A stretch of DNA of 64,000 nt, from assembly GCF_905475395.1 (NCBI RefSeq), contig NC_058338.1, positions 3,597,001 to 3,661,000 on the forward strand, read 5' to 3'. This document shows positions 28,501 through 43,500 of this stretch, piece after piece. Source of the DNA: Chrysoperla carnea (taxonomy: Eukaryota; Arthropoda; Insecta; Neuroptera; Chrysopidae). Under the pieces are notes generated by a model. That model saw only the letters and a program-made list of their open reading frames with translations, was not told the origin of the DNA and did not search any database. How positions within the stretch are numbered: the stretch's first letter is position 1; each line of letters starts with the position of its first letter. The position numbers were made by a program, and so were the translations under genes.

Positions 28501-31442
28501 TATTGAAACATCCATGCATTTAAATATGATGATTTCATAGACTTACTTATTCACTTTTATTATAGAAACAGTACACACATTTGTTTTACAAATAAAAACA
28601 AGTGAAAACAAACAATTGACTGAGTTAATTGTTGAAATACCATGCATAGTCAGTGTTGATTTCTTTATCACATTACACATACAAACATGTGACACATACA
28701 TAACTGATAATCAAGTATAGTACATATTATAAAATTTCCGCCTAATTGGCGCCCTCACGGGTAAACAGTGATGTTTACGAAAAAATGTTTCAACCAAAAG
28801 TTGTTTAATTTTTGATAAGAAACATTATTTACATTTAAACTTTTGTTCTATCTCTAACGGTTTACAAAATGGGTCCTACGGACCCAAGACCCAATTGACC
28901 TATGATGCTCATTTACGAACTTGACCTCACTTTTTACGTCCTGAGTACGCTGTAAAAATTTCAGCTCGATATCTTTTTTCGTTTTTGAGTTATCGTGTCC
29001 ACAGACGGACGGACGGGCGGAAGGACGGAAATTGACTAATTAGGTGATTTTATGAACACTCATAACAAAATTTTTTTCCTAGCATCATTATTTTTAAGCG
29101 TTACAAACTTGGGACTAAACTTAATATACTATGTATATTTCATATATACATGGTATAATAATTAAGACCACGTAAATCTTGATGTTTGTACGTTACGTTC
29201 GAGCAATCAATATTGATAAAAGAAAATTAACTACTAAGCTTTGTATTTTTCTCTAAATGTTAAAATTATCTGATTAAATATCGTCTTTTTTGGTATAAAA
29301 TATTGAAGTTATATTATACAATGTTCAAACAGATCTAGTATATTTTTGATATAATTCTATAGAATTTAAAAATGTAAATTATTATTAGATCTATCGAATT
29401 AAAATATATTTTATACTGAAAAACCATTCACTTTTCTATACCATAAGCTAATATGCAAAATAACTACTAAACAGTAGAGAACAGTGAATTACGTAAAGTA
29501 AAAACATTTGTAATAAATAATTCAAGTAACCTATAAGTAATAAAGAGGCTTCTTCATTCTTGCTTTGCTTCTTTTTTAAATACCTTGCTAGATCATCTTT
29601 TAGAATTTATAATGTTGTTACCTGTTTGCAAATATATCTATATAGCTTTTACTTTGTTCATTATTTAATAATTAATATTGTATTAGATAAGAATGGAAAC
29701 TTACGAAGGAATATCAAATATTCATCGGAATTTATTTTAGCAACATTGCTTTATTTCCTGAAATTACCTTCAAGTTAGAAACGTTTTTTTTACATTGATA
29801 TTCTTCGAAGTAATATCTGAAATATCCATAGAAGGTTGAAGAAGGCAAACAATTATTTAATTATGTTTCTACTAGAATCACTGTAGGAACGAATGTTTAT
29901 CAATTTTAAACTAAACGCGAAAAAAAAAATTGTCGGGCCCTGCAAACTTCGACTTATTGATAACGTTTTTGCTCAATATTTGTAGAGTAGTTAAGGGCTA
30001 CAATATTTTTTGACTGGTTACGAATAATTCCAAAATGTTATTGACTCATATTGGTTGGCAATACCCACAATACTTCTGGTGGATAGCCCTATTCAATTCT
30101 GTAATATTACTTATGCTAACATAGATACTACATAGATAGTATCTGTCTCTATACCATACCAGCAGTGTAGTAAACGCCATGAATTTCTTACCGTGTATCT
30201 ATTTTATAAAGCTGATGTTTCGTTATACATTTTAAAAATGACATATCTGCTATATGACGTAATAAACTTTCATTATTTCTGACAAAATAACAGCTAAAAA
30301 TAGTTCTAAAAATTTTAATACTTCATGATGCAGTCATACTCCATATAGACAGGCCCCAATTCTTCTATATTAGTTAAAAATTGATATAATTTATGTATTA
30401 ATAAAAGTTATGATATGATGTGTTTAAACCACCTATAATTTAGTAAGAGATGTCTTATCTCCTTAATGGCATGAAATAAATAACCAGAAGCACCTACACC
30501 GTAGTTATTATGTATTTAAATAAGAAAGATGAAACAAAGATGTGAGTATTTTTAACTGCATTGCGCGAAATAGAAAGTTGTCCCCACAGCTTACACAGTC
30601 ACAGTTCTTACGTTGTTTGGTGTGGTATCATCTACAAGGTATGGTACATTATATTACTGTTTTTTAATAGCATCAGAGTTAGAACTGTACGCTAATCACA
30701 ATAAAAACATTATTTTAAAGGAAGATTTCTTCTAATGATTTAATACATTATTTATTATTTATCATTTGTGTATAATAATATGTAAAATATATATTTTATA
30801 CAAACAGTTTCTTATTTATTGATGGTGGAATATTGATAAATCATTTCAACTCACATTTAGATATTTTATCTGTATATCATGATTCATGATGTTACAAATA
30901 TCAAGGAAGATTCTTCAAAAAAAAAAAAAAAAAAATGTTTTTGGTAAATTTAAGATTGTTGGCAGTTTAATCAAAAAAATGTCAATGTCAAAAAAACCTC
31001 GAAACCTCTTTGATCAAAAAAAATATGAAAGCAAAAAGTTGCAACACTCATTTTCTAACAGGTTAGTTTTTTGTTTCAAATAAATAAACATTGATATTTC
31101 AGTGGAAAGCCATCAGCGTTTTTTACCAAGATTTTAAAACTACTTACTCGAGTAATCCTCAAATTAAAATGATTTTACTCGAATATTACTAAAAAATTGA
31201 AGAGATTTTTAGTATGTTGGATAATTTTGAAACTCTCATTAAAAATCTATAAATACAATATATTACTTCTTGACTTAATATTTAAGAATTTTGTATAGTA
31301 ATTTATAATAAATATAATATGTAAGTTTGCGTTTATTAATATTTATAATAACTAGTAATTTGTTTAATAGAAATATTTATTGATATTAAATTTATTTCCT
31401 GGATTATGAGATTATTATTTGATTATTTATAAATGTCTTTAT

Positions 31443-31522
<80 letters not shown>

Positions 31523-34500
31523 AGAAAAGAATTTTGATCTCAACTTTTAGATTACTTACCTATTACTTGAGCATATTAAAAGCAATTTTTTAGAATTTAT
31601 TTGAAAATTACTTATCTAATGACGTCAGATAAGTAAGTTTTTAATGAAGTCACTACCGTTGTAGAAATAATATTTTAAGAAAGGTACAAATTACATTTAT
31701 TTATAATAAATAATATTTAGTTGATTTCCGTAACTCAGTGTGTTCTTAAATCCACCATATCGTCAATTGAGATGGAATCGCAATTGACACTCTTATTGAG
31801 ATAAAATCTCAATATGTTCCGTATCAAGCAATTGTGATAATTGACAGCGGTGGCTCTATTTTTTACAATAATATAAGAAAAATATAAAAAGTGAGATAAT
31901 TTGATCAAATCCAATTAAATCATTTTATACTTTTTTTTTTAAATCCCTTCTATTATTTAATGAAACCTATTAACGTCGTCTGATTATCATTGGCTATCGA
32001 ATGATTAGTCAATGAATGAACAAATTTATCAATTTTTGTGATACCCGTATCTCCTAAATTAGGCCTCAGATCCAAATTTTGAAAAGATTTTTTTTGTTTC
32101 TCTTAATGAGCTTGTTTTGATAAGCTGGATTTCTGCAGTCAATAATAGAACACCTTATATATTAGATGACATTGAAATAACACTTTGTCATGTATAATTA
32201 GTGATTTTACTATAATGGTTTAGAATGAAAAACACACAGATAACCCATAACTTGTATATATGTTTGTGTCCTCAACAATTATAATAATTAAAATAATATT
32301 ATTATTATAATTCATAATATTATTTTATCTTCCTTTGTACATAACAAAAAGTAATAATTTATATAATTATTAAATAACAGTGTTGTAAAATAAACCTAAA
32401 TATACTCAACATTGTTGTAAGTAACTTTGTTGTAAGTTTTATATTTAATAATGAATGTAATGCAATGCAATCTTAACTTTACTTGCATGATGGATGCATT
32501 ATTATTGTATAGGTTAGGTAGACGGAGGTTGTATTATCAACAACACAAAATATTTTTAATGAGATTTCATTTTTATTATCATGAGAAAAACTATAATATA
32601 ATATATTTCTTTTTAAATCAACTAAATTTAGAGAAAACCTCAACACAAGTGCTAATTTTAAGCGTGTAATTCGAGGTATATCGAGTATTTCAAAACAACA
32701 ATATTTGAAATATGTTAGACGGTATATTCATACAAACAACTCATGCGTTTGTGTCAACTTCACCACTCAACCCCGTACGTTGTAGTTGTATCATATTCAT
32801 GGCCCCATTCGCCATATTTGATCTCTCGAAGACGTTGAGACAACCTCATAACGATTGATCAGTGTATTATATCGAACTAATATCGTTCTTTTACTGATCA
32901 CTCGGTATTGGTTGGTAACTTCTGTATGTAAATGATTAGACAACATATCTTAATTGCTGTGAAAATAAATTGTATACATGAATAATAATAGATGATAAAA
33001 AACTGAGTAAAATCTCAAAATGAATGTACTAACTACACACACAAGAAAAAACTATGAATAATAACATAAAATGCTAATGAAATATTATAATATGGCTTGG
33101 CTTGCCTATGTAGTAAGTATCTTGTACGTTGTGTTCAATGCATTTGTTTTGTTTTTTTTTTGTATTTAGGCCTAGTTCAATACCGTTCATAAAATATGTA
33201 TTACAATTTACAACAATCCATATTTACATATTTACATATTCCATTATTTATGGATCTAGCTGATGCAGAAGAGTGTATACCTATACAAAAAATAATAAAA
33301 CGCGGAAATTTTAAATATTCATATTTTAAAATTATAAATAATTATACAAAAACACATAGTCGTCTCAAGTTCATTGTATCACATTATTCGATATAAATTT
33401 CTTTCTCTGGAAATTGATATTAAGTTTTAAAAAAGGCAATACTTTTTCGTATAACCCATGGATTCCACATACCTTCCTGATGTCCCATTTGCCAAATTAC
33501 TCATACAAATGTAAAACTAGACTTGATACCATGACAAAATTTGAAAGTTTAATTAAAATTGATCGAAAAACGAAGAAGTTATAAGCCTTCAAAGATTATT
33601 GTCCATCCCTTTTTAGCAAAACAAAGTTTTATATATTATGTTTATGGTGATTATTCGATGTAAATTTTTTACTCTTAAAATTGATAGCGCTATTTTTTCC
33701 TATCACATATGAATACTACATACCTTCCTGAAGTCGAATTTGCCATTTTAAGCATAAAAATTTGAAATAAGACCTGATATTATAACAAAATTTGAAAGTG
33801 AAATTAAAATTGATTAAAAAACGAAAAAATTATAAGCATTCAAAGATTGTTGCCCATCTCTTTTTAGCAAAACAAAGTTTTATATGTTATCTTTATGGTG
33901 ATGCCGTGCAATGACGTCACTAAATTATATATACGTTCATATGTTGCATACTTCTAAAGATTTTCAAAAACCAGCTTAACTTTTGTGCCCGTTCAGTAAA
34001 AATACTTCATCCGAAGTGATAAAAAAAATTTAGTCAACATCTCTATTATCGGTGTAAATATATACTGCGCTGAATATCTTTCTTCAAATGAATCCATTAC
34101 GGAACAATTTGCGTATAAAAGAAGAAGCTCTGCAGATTTTGGGGTTACCATGAAATATTTTTTTACAGCATCAAACTTTAGCGAAGCGTATCTTAAAAAT
34201 TGTAATACTTATAGGTTCTAAGAATGAAATTGAAATGATACGCCTATGATAAATCTGTTACCAACTTAAAAACACAAAATAATTTACATTAAGATTATTT
34301 ACATAGTAAGAAATAAATAGCTCCCATCATATTAAATGAATTCATTCTAGAAATACACAATGAAGCTATGAAGCTATGTTTTTACGAATCAATTAAAATA
34401 TATATGGATACAAAACTTATATATGTAAGTACAGGATACTTAAAAATATTATTATACACTTAGATTCAATACAAAATAATGTAAAACAAAATCATTGAAT

Positions 34501-37500
34501 TCAAATAATAAGCTTAGCTTTTTGTCCGTCTGTGGACACGATAACTCAAAAACGAAAAAAGATATCGAGCTGAAATTTTTACAGCGTACTCAGGACGTAA
34601 AAAATGAGGTCAAGTTCGTAAATGAGCAAGTAAATGATGATATAAAAAATGTTCCTTATTAAAAATTAAACAACTTTTGTTTGAAACATTTTTTCGTAAA
34701 CATCACTGTTTACCCGTGAGGGCGCCAATTAGGCGGAAATTTTATAATATGTACTATACTTGCTTATCAGTTATGTATGTGTCACATGTTTGTATGTGTT
34801 ATGTGATAAAGAAATCAACACTGGCTATGCATGGTATTTCAACAATTAACTCAGTCAATTATTTGTTTTTACTTTTTTTTTTCAATATGATTTATCATCA
34901 ACAAAACCTTTTGCATTATTTTTTAAAACATTCTATAACAATAAACGTAAATATTAATTTCTAGTAATAAATTCTTTTTAAAAAAAAAATTTAATTGCAG
35001 GTCATTGTTTGAGCTAATACAATGCGTATGTGATAAATATTTAAGTACATACAAACAGTTAAATACCGTGTGTATACAATAAATTACGCAGTATGTAATA
35101 TAATTAATTTAAAGTATAATTAAAGGATTTAATAGAGATAAGAAATCACCGGAGATGTTATAATACTTACAAATAAATTCTCCAAAAAAAAAAAAATTAT
35201 ATATTTTTAATAAAATAATTATTATAAACAAAAATTATGACTTCCCTGGTCAACAAACAAATTATAATTACATTAAATATTATTATTTTATGTAAATCTT
35301 ATCCCTAATTTAATTTATGAATATTTTTATTATAATTTTTTTGTGTGTATGATGTATTCTTTTCTTTAATTAGGGATTGCATGAAAAATAAAAAAAGTAT
35401 TTACGTTAAATAATTACCATAATTAGAATATTTTTATCTTTTTATTAAATATAAATTTCGTTTATAAACAAAATGTTGACATGATATGCATCTCGAATAT
35501 GCGTATCACATGCGTATTGTGATACGCTTCAATTGTAATCAAACTTCCGGTGGGTCATGCATTTTTGGATATATATTTTTGCAAAATTAATATTTTAACG
35601 AATTTTGTTTTTCTTGTGATTTTTAATTTAACATGGCGCTTCAGTTAATTCGCTGGACAAAAAATTATTTTACACTGAACAAAAAATTCTTAAAATTAAA
35701 TGATATGAGGTTGTCCCAACCTGATCGCGAGAGCAAATATGGTAAATGGGGCCACGAATGTGATATAACTACCGTAAAGGGTTGAGTAGTGAAGTTGACA
35801 CAAGCGCAAGCGTTTGTATGAAAGTAATATAATGTTTAACATATTTCAAATATTGTTGTTTTGAAATGCAACATAGTTTTAAGCAATCTTTTTTTTTAAT
35901 TGGTTAACCACTTATAAATATTATAACAAAATAGTGATGTGATTGACACAACCGCATGAGCAGGTATGTGTTCGTAGTAACCAAATCCTATATTTAAAGC
36001 AAACACAAAGAAATTTTCTTTTAATTCGTCTAATACTCTAAGTTCAATTTATTTTAATACTCTTTCATAGAAGTAATGATTTTGTTTATTTAACTTCAGT
36101 GATTTTGTATCAATGAATTCATATTTTAAATTCAATCCCATTCAAATGTAAATACAAATATTTAGTTGTACTTGTTCCAATCATTAGGAAATTGTTTGAA
36201 AGTATTTTTATTTAATTTCAATATGAAACGGCCAACTTCGGGATGAGATTGTAACATTTTTTTTTTAAATGTATCGACTTTTTTATGAACGTAACTGTAT
36301 TACCATCTGAATACACCTCTGTATGTTCATGACATACACTGATTAAATAAATTAAAAAATTAAAATGTATTAATAATAATTATTGTTTTTAATTGTGAAT
36401 ACATGTAAACTTTTTAACATTATACGTGTTAAAACAATTTTTATCTTTCCCATTATATGTGAAAAAAAGACAGCAAAATTCATATTTCAAGAAAAAATCA
36501 CTGCTTTTCTCTCTTTTTTAAAACAATAAACCTACAATGTATGATAATGGTAACATTGACATTAAAGTTATTTATTTATTTTTTTTTTTTTTTGTAACGT
36601 CTTCTCCTTTCATCAATGTGAGAATATTTCTCATATAAAAAAAATTTATGCGTAAAACATGGCTCTTGAATTGAATACAATCGAAGAAGTATACGTACTT
36701 TTGATTATTGTTTATTCATTGAAAAGAAGCAGTTTAAAAGAAATAATCATTTTTTGCATATTACAACGAAAAAAAAATTGTTTTTAACTGTAAAAATTTG
36801 TATTTACAATTTGTAAGTCGTACTCTATAGACATGTTAATTAGTTTTACTAGAATATGTCAAATATGATATTTATTATGTCTTTTTCCATTATTCCGGAT
36901 ACTTGTAATTTACATTCAAGAGTTCATTGATGTTAAAAATGTGTGCAAAAATGGCTTCATGAAAACAATTTATTCTAATATTGTAAAAAATATATTTTAA
37001 TATTATAAATAAGTAAAATTTTTATTAATAATGTATATCGGGTGTTCTAAGAGTGGCTAACGCCCTTTTTTGCATCAGGGAGAAATAAAAATTCTTAGAC
37101 GAAAAGTCCTTTTCCATTTTTTTATCTTATGTACGATTAATTAGCTATTGACTAAAATAGGCAGCCAATAAGGAGCGCCCTACAGCAGGAACGCTGTCGT
37201 GTACGTATGCATACGTTTGCAAGTGTGTGAAAGTGTAGGATGGGGCGGGAATAATAAAAAAAAATCAAATATTTAAAAATTATCTGTGCATCGAATCAAA
37301 AATTCCCTAGAAAAAAAACTAACTAAATCAGCTATCACAGACAAACAAAGTGGTCGACAAGGATGGTAGAAATGACAGATATAGTAAATTTCCATGTTTT
37401 GAAACATATAAAAATCTTGCATATTTTGTAAGTCTATGAAGTGTGTTTCAATTAAAATACACATATGTCTACCGTTTTGTGTACACATATAAGCTCATTA

Positions 37501-40500
37501 AATTTTGATTCAAAAAAATAAATAATCAATTAATTAGTTAAAAATTTATTTCAACATGTTAAAAAAAACATTTATTTTTGTTTTTAAAAAACAGAGAAAT
37601 TAGTTTGAATTTTCAAAACTAATTATATAAAATATTTTAGTGATTTTTATTTTTGTTATTTACAGATGTCGTCAAGGATGGCGTGGTGAATTTTGTGATC
37701 AATGTACACCGTATCCTGGCTGCAAACATGGTTACTGCAATGGTACATCATGGCAATGTATTTGCGACACAAATTGGGGCGGCATTCTTTGTGATCAAGG
37801 TACAGTGTAGTAAACAAAACACAATCTTCTTTTTTTTTTGTCTTTCTTCTTTTAGTTGTGTTGTGTTGTGTATTTGTCTACGTAAATTATTAGGCAATTA
37901 AATTTGTTTTAAATATTTTTCGTTTGTGGTTTTTTTATTTTGGTTTTTGTCATACCACTTCTTCTCTCGTTGAGAGTTATTTTTAAAAATATATCAATAT
38001 TTTAAATTAAAAGGAATCTTTTTCGTTTCGAAGAATGAAATGTTCAATTAATTTTATTGTCTTTTAGTTTTTTTTTTTGTCGTTGAATTCATTTAATATG
38101 ATCATAAACTCATTTAAAATTTCTGGAAATATCATTTTTTTCTTGAAAAAAAAATTTTTAATACTTATTCGAGAAAATAAATAATTTTAATAACCTTTAC
38201 TTCAAAAATTTTCTAAAAAATCACTTATGCTACCGATGGTTGTTATATACATACAAAAATATGTTATATATTATAAAAATGATCAATAAGTTTATTTCAA
38301 ACTCTCTATAAATTAGTAACAATATTCTTCATGTAGTTGGCTCAACCTCACATTGACTATACACAACAGGTATGTGTTCGTAGTAACCAAATCCTATAAT
38401 TAAAGCAACCATTGATCAAAATCCCATCTACCATTGATCAAATAATGAAAGAGTATTTAAATTATTACTATTTCTATCATGAAAATTAAGTTTTAAAATT
38501 ATCTTTCTAAAAGGTAACAAGATTATTTTCACTTAGAAAAAGAAAATTGAATAAATTTTCAAAAAAGTGAGGTAAATGTTCACTTGCTCCCGTTCTTAAA
38601 TATATATAAAAATTAAATATTTATTTAAAATGAAAATATTAATAATTTTTATAATATAAAATTCTCACGATATATTAATTTTTATGATTTTTTTATTTTT
38701 AATAATATAAATAAATATATTGATTTGAGTTTCTTATCAATCAAAGGTTTTTTTTTTATATCAAACAATTTTGTTGTTAACAATTTTTTGTTGTATTTAT
38801 TATTTTCAAAAAAAATACAAAAATCCAAAACCCATCATTTTTTATAAAAAATAATTGTTTTCCTTGAAAAATAATCACATCAATGTGAAAATCGCAAGAA
38901 ATATTGATTGATATACTTACTCCCTGCCACTTAAAATTAGCAATTTCCACGAAGTATCGCCACTAAAGAGATTTCCATTCCTTAAGGTTTTTAGTCCGAA
39001 TTTACACTTAAAAGTTATCGTAAGCTGTTTTATTCGTAGGCATTCAAAATAGATATTCCCCAAATTCGAGTCTTTTATATCAAATACAAATAATATTTGT
39101 ATTCCCTAAAATAATTTATCATATCCAGGCAAGACTACATAAATGAACCTACAGGAACACTTGTTAAAGTATCATCTGATCCCAATATTTAATCATTTTG
39201 TTTTGTTATACAAAACTTTTTTATTCTATTCATATAATACATAATTCACAAATTGTCAAGTGCATACATGAATACATTAATTTACTAAAAAACATCCCTT
39301 AAATTTATACTTCAAAGTCACAAAAAATTGATAACTTTATTCAAAAAAACACATTAAAACATATAAATGATACACTGTTGTTTGAGGGGTTGTTTTTTAT
39401 CAATTACAAAGGGGGATGTAAGTGTAAGTAGGATTATATATGTAAAAAAATAAATATTTAAAAAAATAGCGATCGTTACAGATGAATGCACTAATTTTAA
39501 TATTATTATTGACCATCTGTAAATATTCACGTTATAAAAAATACTACCCTTAGAAAAAAACTACCCTTAAAATGTATATAATATATACAATTGATCTGAT
39601 TATTATTAGAAAAGGGTTACTTTAATTGCAATTTATGTGATTATATTTTAATAGTTACACAAATTGTGGTGAATAGAACCTTTAAAGATCAGATCAAAAT
39701 AACTTTATAATTTAAAAAATTCATTTTCTATAACTTATATTTTATTAAAAGAAGAATTTAAAATTTAGAAATAAATAAATTAATTTTTCTAATGCAAGTA
39801 ATTTCAATTTTACTAATTCGACTTCAGCTTCTCTTAAACATCCGTTTTCTAAGACTCAAATTTAATACTAATCTAACGAAATCGAAGCCTTATTGAATGA
39901 AAATTTCAAACTGATCAATTTTTAAACCCAGTAAGAATTCCACCAAAGTTACTTATATTTTTGACACTTCAATACGTGAAAATGTATAATTTTTTATTTC
40001 GAATTTCGTGGTGATTACAAATACTTTCTTTCTCTAAAATTTGTATAACTAAACTAACCTTGAGTTTGTTAAGCAACCCCTTGATATGCATTTTATGAAA
40101 AAAAATTGGATTTGTAATTTTTTTTAAATACTTTGGTTAATTAATGGTATTTAATAAATTTGTTTGTGAAACACTGCACCTTGCGTTTTCTGAGTTCAAT
40201 AAAAATGAATCACGCCTTTAGGCTCATTTATTGTAAATAGGGTCCAATAAACTTTTTTTTAAAACTACAGTATGTTTACTAAATTTTAACAATTTTTTTT
40301 TAAATATCATTTCTGATCTAGAGACTTTTTGACTACAGTGAAACGCAAAACAGTTTAGCAAAAATGCATTCCTGATTAGAAATTTCACTAAAAAAATGTA
40401 CTATATTTAGAGGCTATTCATTAATTACGTAAGCATAATTTTGGCGACTTTAAGCTACCCTTAAGATTTCTTGAACCCCCACAAACTTTCCCCCATCTTA

Positions 40501-43500
40501 CGTAAGATTCAATCTCGTTTTGCTGAATAATAAAAAATCTGTTAGAAAAGAATAAGTTACTCTAAAACTCACAGTTTGACGTAAATTAAAGATTTTTTAT
40601 TCTTTAGCACAGAGACTAGTTCGCGATGTGCATACTCATGAAATCTCTTAAAATCTTACGTAAGAATGAGTTAAACCACCCCCATTGATCGGGTTAAACC
40701 TCCCCCCTGTACCCACACCCTACATAATCCCATGGTAAGATTTTTTAAACTCCTTGTAACAAAATAATGAAAATAAAAATTTTTTTAACTTTACCAACTA
40801 ATTCTCGTTACCGATTAATTTTTCGTGATACACAATATACTTTTATTACTCATCTTTACAGTGAACACGCTGTATCTATATATCAAAATATTACTCATTT
40901 AATTCTTGTCGCTTTTAATTTTTGTCAAAATAAAGTACAGGTGTTTTTTTTTTAATATTAATAAAAAACAACAATTTTTATATAAATTTGAAATCGATAT
41001 ATTTTTCACGGAAATCGTAATTCAAGAAGCCACAGATATCAAACAAAATAAAACAAGAGCCTTGCATGTTTAAAAAAGTTTGTAATAATCATAAATATAA
41101 TTATTTTATTGTTTTTTTTATTTTCTGTTTCAGATCTAAATTATTGTGGAACACATGAACCGTGTCAAAATGATGGGACCTGTGCGAATACAGCACCCGA
41201 TTCATATCTATGTACATGCCCTGAAGGATTTTCAGGTGTTAATTGTGAGATAGTGGATAATCCTTGTGCCACCGCGCCATGTCAACATGGTGGCACGTGT
41301 CATGAGACTGCGGCCACTGGCACTGCTGTTGGTGGACAATTTACGTGCACCTGTCCACCAGGTTGGACTGGTATCACCTGTCAAATTGGTAATTTGTCAC
41401 TAAATTATATATCTTTTACTTATATTTAGTTGTGTGTGTTCATTAATTTTTTTATCATCCAAAAATATTTTTGTCAATTTGCATAATTAAAAAAAAAACT
41501 GTTTATGTTTTGGGGTATTCAAAGTTCGTTTATTGAACCGATTTTATTTTATTGCCAAAAATATTTTGACTTTTGATCGTTATACTGGGAGTTTGTTATA
41601 TTTTAAAGTTGCATGTGTTTTGCAACTTGATGATTTTTTATATTGCAGTGGCATCGTCAATATTTTATAAACTCTCTGTATCCGATAAAAATGTTATTTA
41701 GGATATCTTTCCAATTCTTAAATAGTTTAGACTTTTCCGAAGTGCTGAGTAAATGAATGAAAATGAACCTTATAAAAAAATCATGTTTTCCATATCTGAA
41801 TTACAAACTAGAAACAAAATAAGATTGCCTACTTGAATTAAAGAACATTTGATCACAGGAAAAAGTGCGAATCCAACTATGTTTTTTTTAATATAAAAAC
41901 TACCATTTCTGATATAAATTGAAGATTAAGACCAATCAAAATTTACGATTATTACCAAACACAGAAAGCAATCGTTAATAAATTTCAAAAAAATAAATTA
42001 AGATAACTCCCTTCGCTTAATTATTTATTATAAAAAACGAGATTATTGCAAAGATAATATATATAGATTTAAAAAAAAATATATAATAATTTTACAATGG
42101 CATATTGGTTATTATAATAATAGAACAAAGATAAAACATAGATAATTTAATAAGTTGGTTGGCTATAGAAATATAAGGTTTTTTGTGTAAATCAACTTTA
42201 AAAAAAAAAACAAAAACCATCATGTACATACACAATTGATAGACATAACCCACAATTATTTATAGGGATTTGTTGTTTGTTAGTTTGTGTTCAACCCAGT
42301 TCGTCTACTACTGCCTGGCCTAGCCTGGCCTGGCTTGGCTTCAGTATATCTTGATTTTATTATAAATATCTATTATTTTTAACTCTTCTCATACCACAAC
42401 GTAAAACTATTTCATCTATTATGGAGAGAGAGAAAAAGATTTTATATATAGAGTGATCCTATTTTAAGGTCCTTCGTCACAATCAGAGCTAAAAATATTG
42501 TATAATCTGATTTTATCAAAATTGAGTACATAATTTTCGCCAGAATATATACACTTACACAATAATTTTTTTCGAAAGAGTTACATGTGATGCAATGACT
42601 TTTTATACTATTTTTAACCCCCGAACTAAAAAAAAAGGGATCTTACAAGTTTGACTGCTATGTGTGTGTGTCTGTCTGTCTGTGGCATCGTAACGCCTAA
42701 ACGGATTAACCGATTTTAATTTTTTTGTTTCATTTGAAAGATAATTTAATGGGGAGTGTTCTTAGCTATGTTTCAAGTACAATCTTAGGATTTCGTACAC
42801 GAAAAACTAAAAAATTGGCGATGATCTTCAAAATTGATTCAGTTTGGAAAAGGCATGACATATAATTTTAACATAAAAATAATTATGATACAAACGAATG
42901 GTCAAATAAACCTGGCTTAATTCATTTCGAAAAGTAAAATGGTAAAATAATTATTTAATTCAAAACAATAATTCAAAAAAACAAACTCAACTCAAAAATT
43001 TCAATTTTAATTAAAATATTTCCAAAAATTTGTTCCAAAAAATGATAGCTCTCTAAGTATCCTTTTCATTTCATCTGATGTCCTTGACCATCACTTTGAT
43101 ATTGATTTAAGAAGGAGTGTTATAAGTTTAAAGAGTTTATCTGTGCGTCTGTGTGTTTCTCTGTGGCATCGTAGCCCCTAAACGGTCGAACCCACTTGAT
43201 TGAGAATCTTTTGTAACTAATTTTCCAAAAATCGGTTTACAAGGAATAAATCGCATTTGTCTAGGGTTTGTATTTTTTTCGAGTTTTTGTCCAAAATACT
43301 CCAAAAAGAACAGAATGCACTAATTTTGTGTATGATTTCATAATAAACACACTGTATATTTCTATATAATAGTAATAATAAATGTTTATAGATGAGAGTT
43401 AGCTTCTTTTTATATTAATTCTCAACTAGTTCTTAGCTAACTTCAGCCAACTTAAGATAAAATACCTTACCGATTATTACTTATACATATATATGTACGT

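Larger units (their letters stand above)
12793..37665 (+). other. Serrate giant intron, 24.9 kb
   Basis: The longest intron, lying between the two halves of EGF1. It carries the 1.3-kb long-TIR element (27856-29157) and three partial relatives, SINE and composite repeat copies, a tandem duplication (33383-33903), a TA microsatellite and a short GC-richer tract at 19310-19490. The open frames inside are under about 95 codons, show no family likeness and mostly overlap repeats. I support no nested gene. Confidence 0.65.
37800..41133 (+). other. Serrate intron, 3.3 kb
   Basis: Holds a short fragment of the composite repeat (38275-38415) and a possible transposon remnant at 40410-40740. Otherwise AT-rich with no gene. 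Confidence 0.65.

Noticed and set aside
34677..34964. A 95-codon gene
   Set aside because: It lies in an inverted fragment of the long-TIR element and has no protein-like features.
41109..41429. A separate small EGF protein of about 100 residues
   Set aside because: The ATG lies in the pyrimidine tract before the acceptor and the end lies past the donor. It is Serrate exon E.
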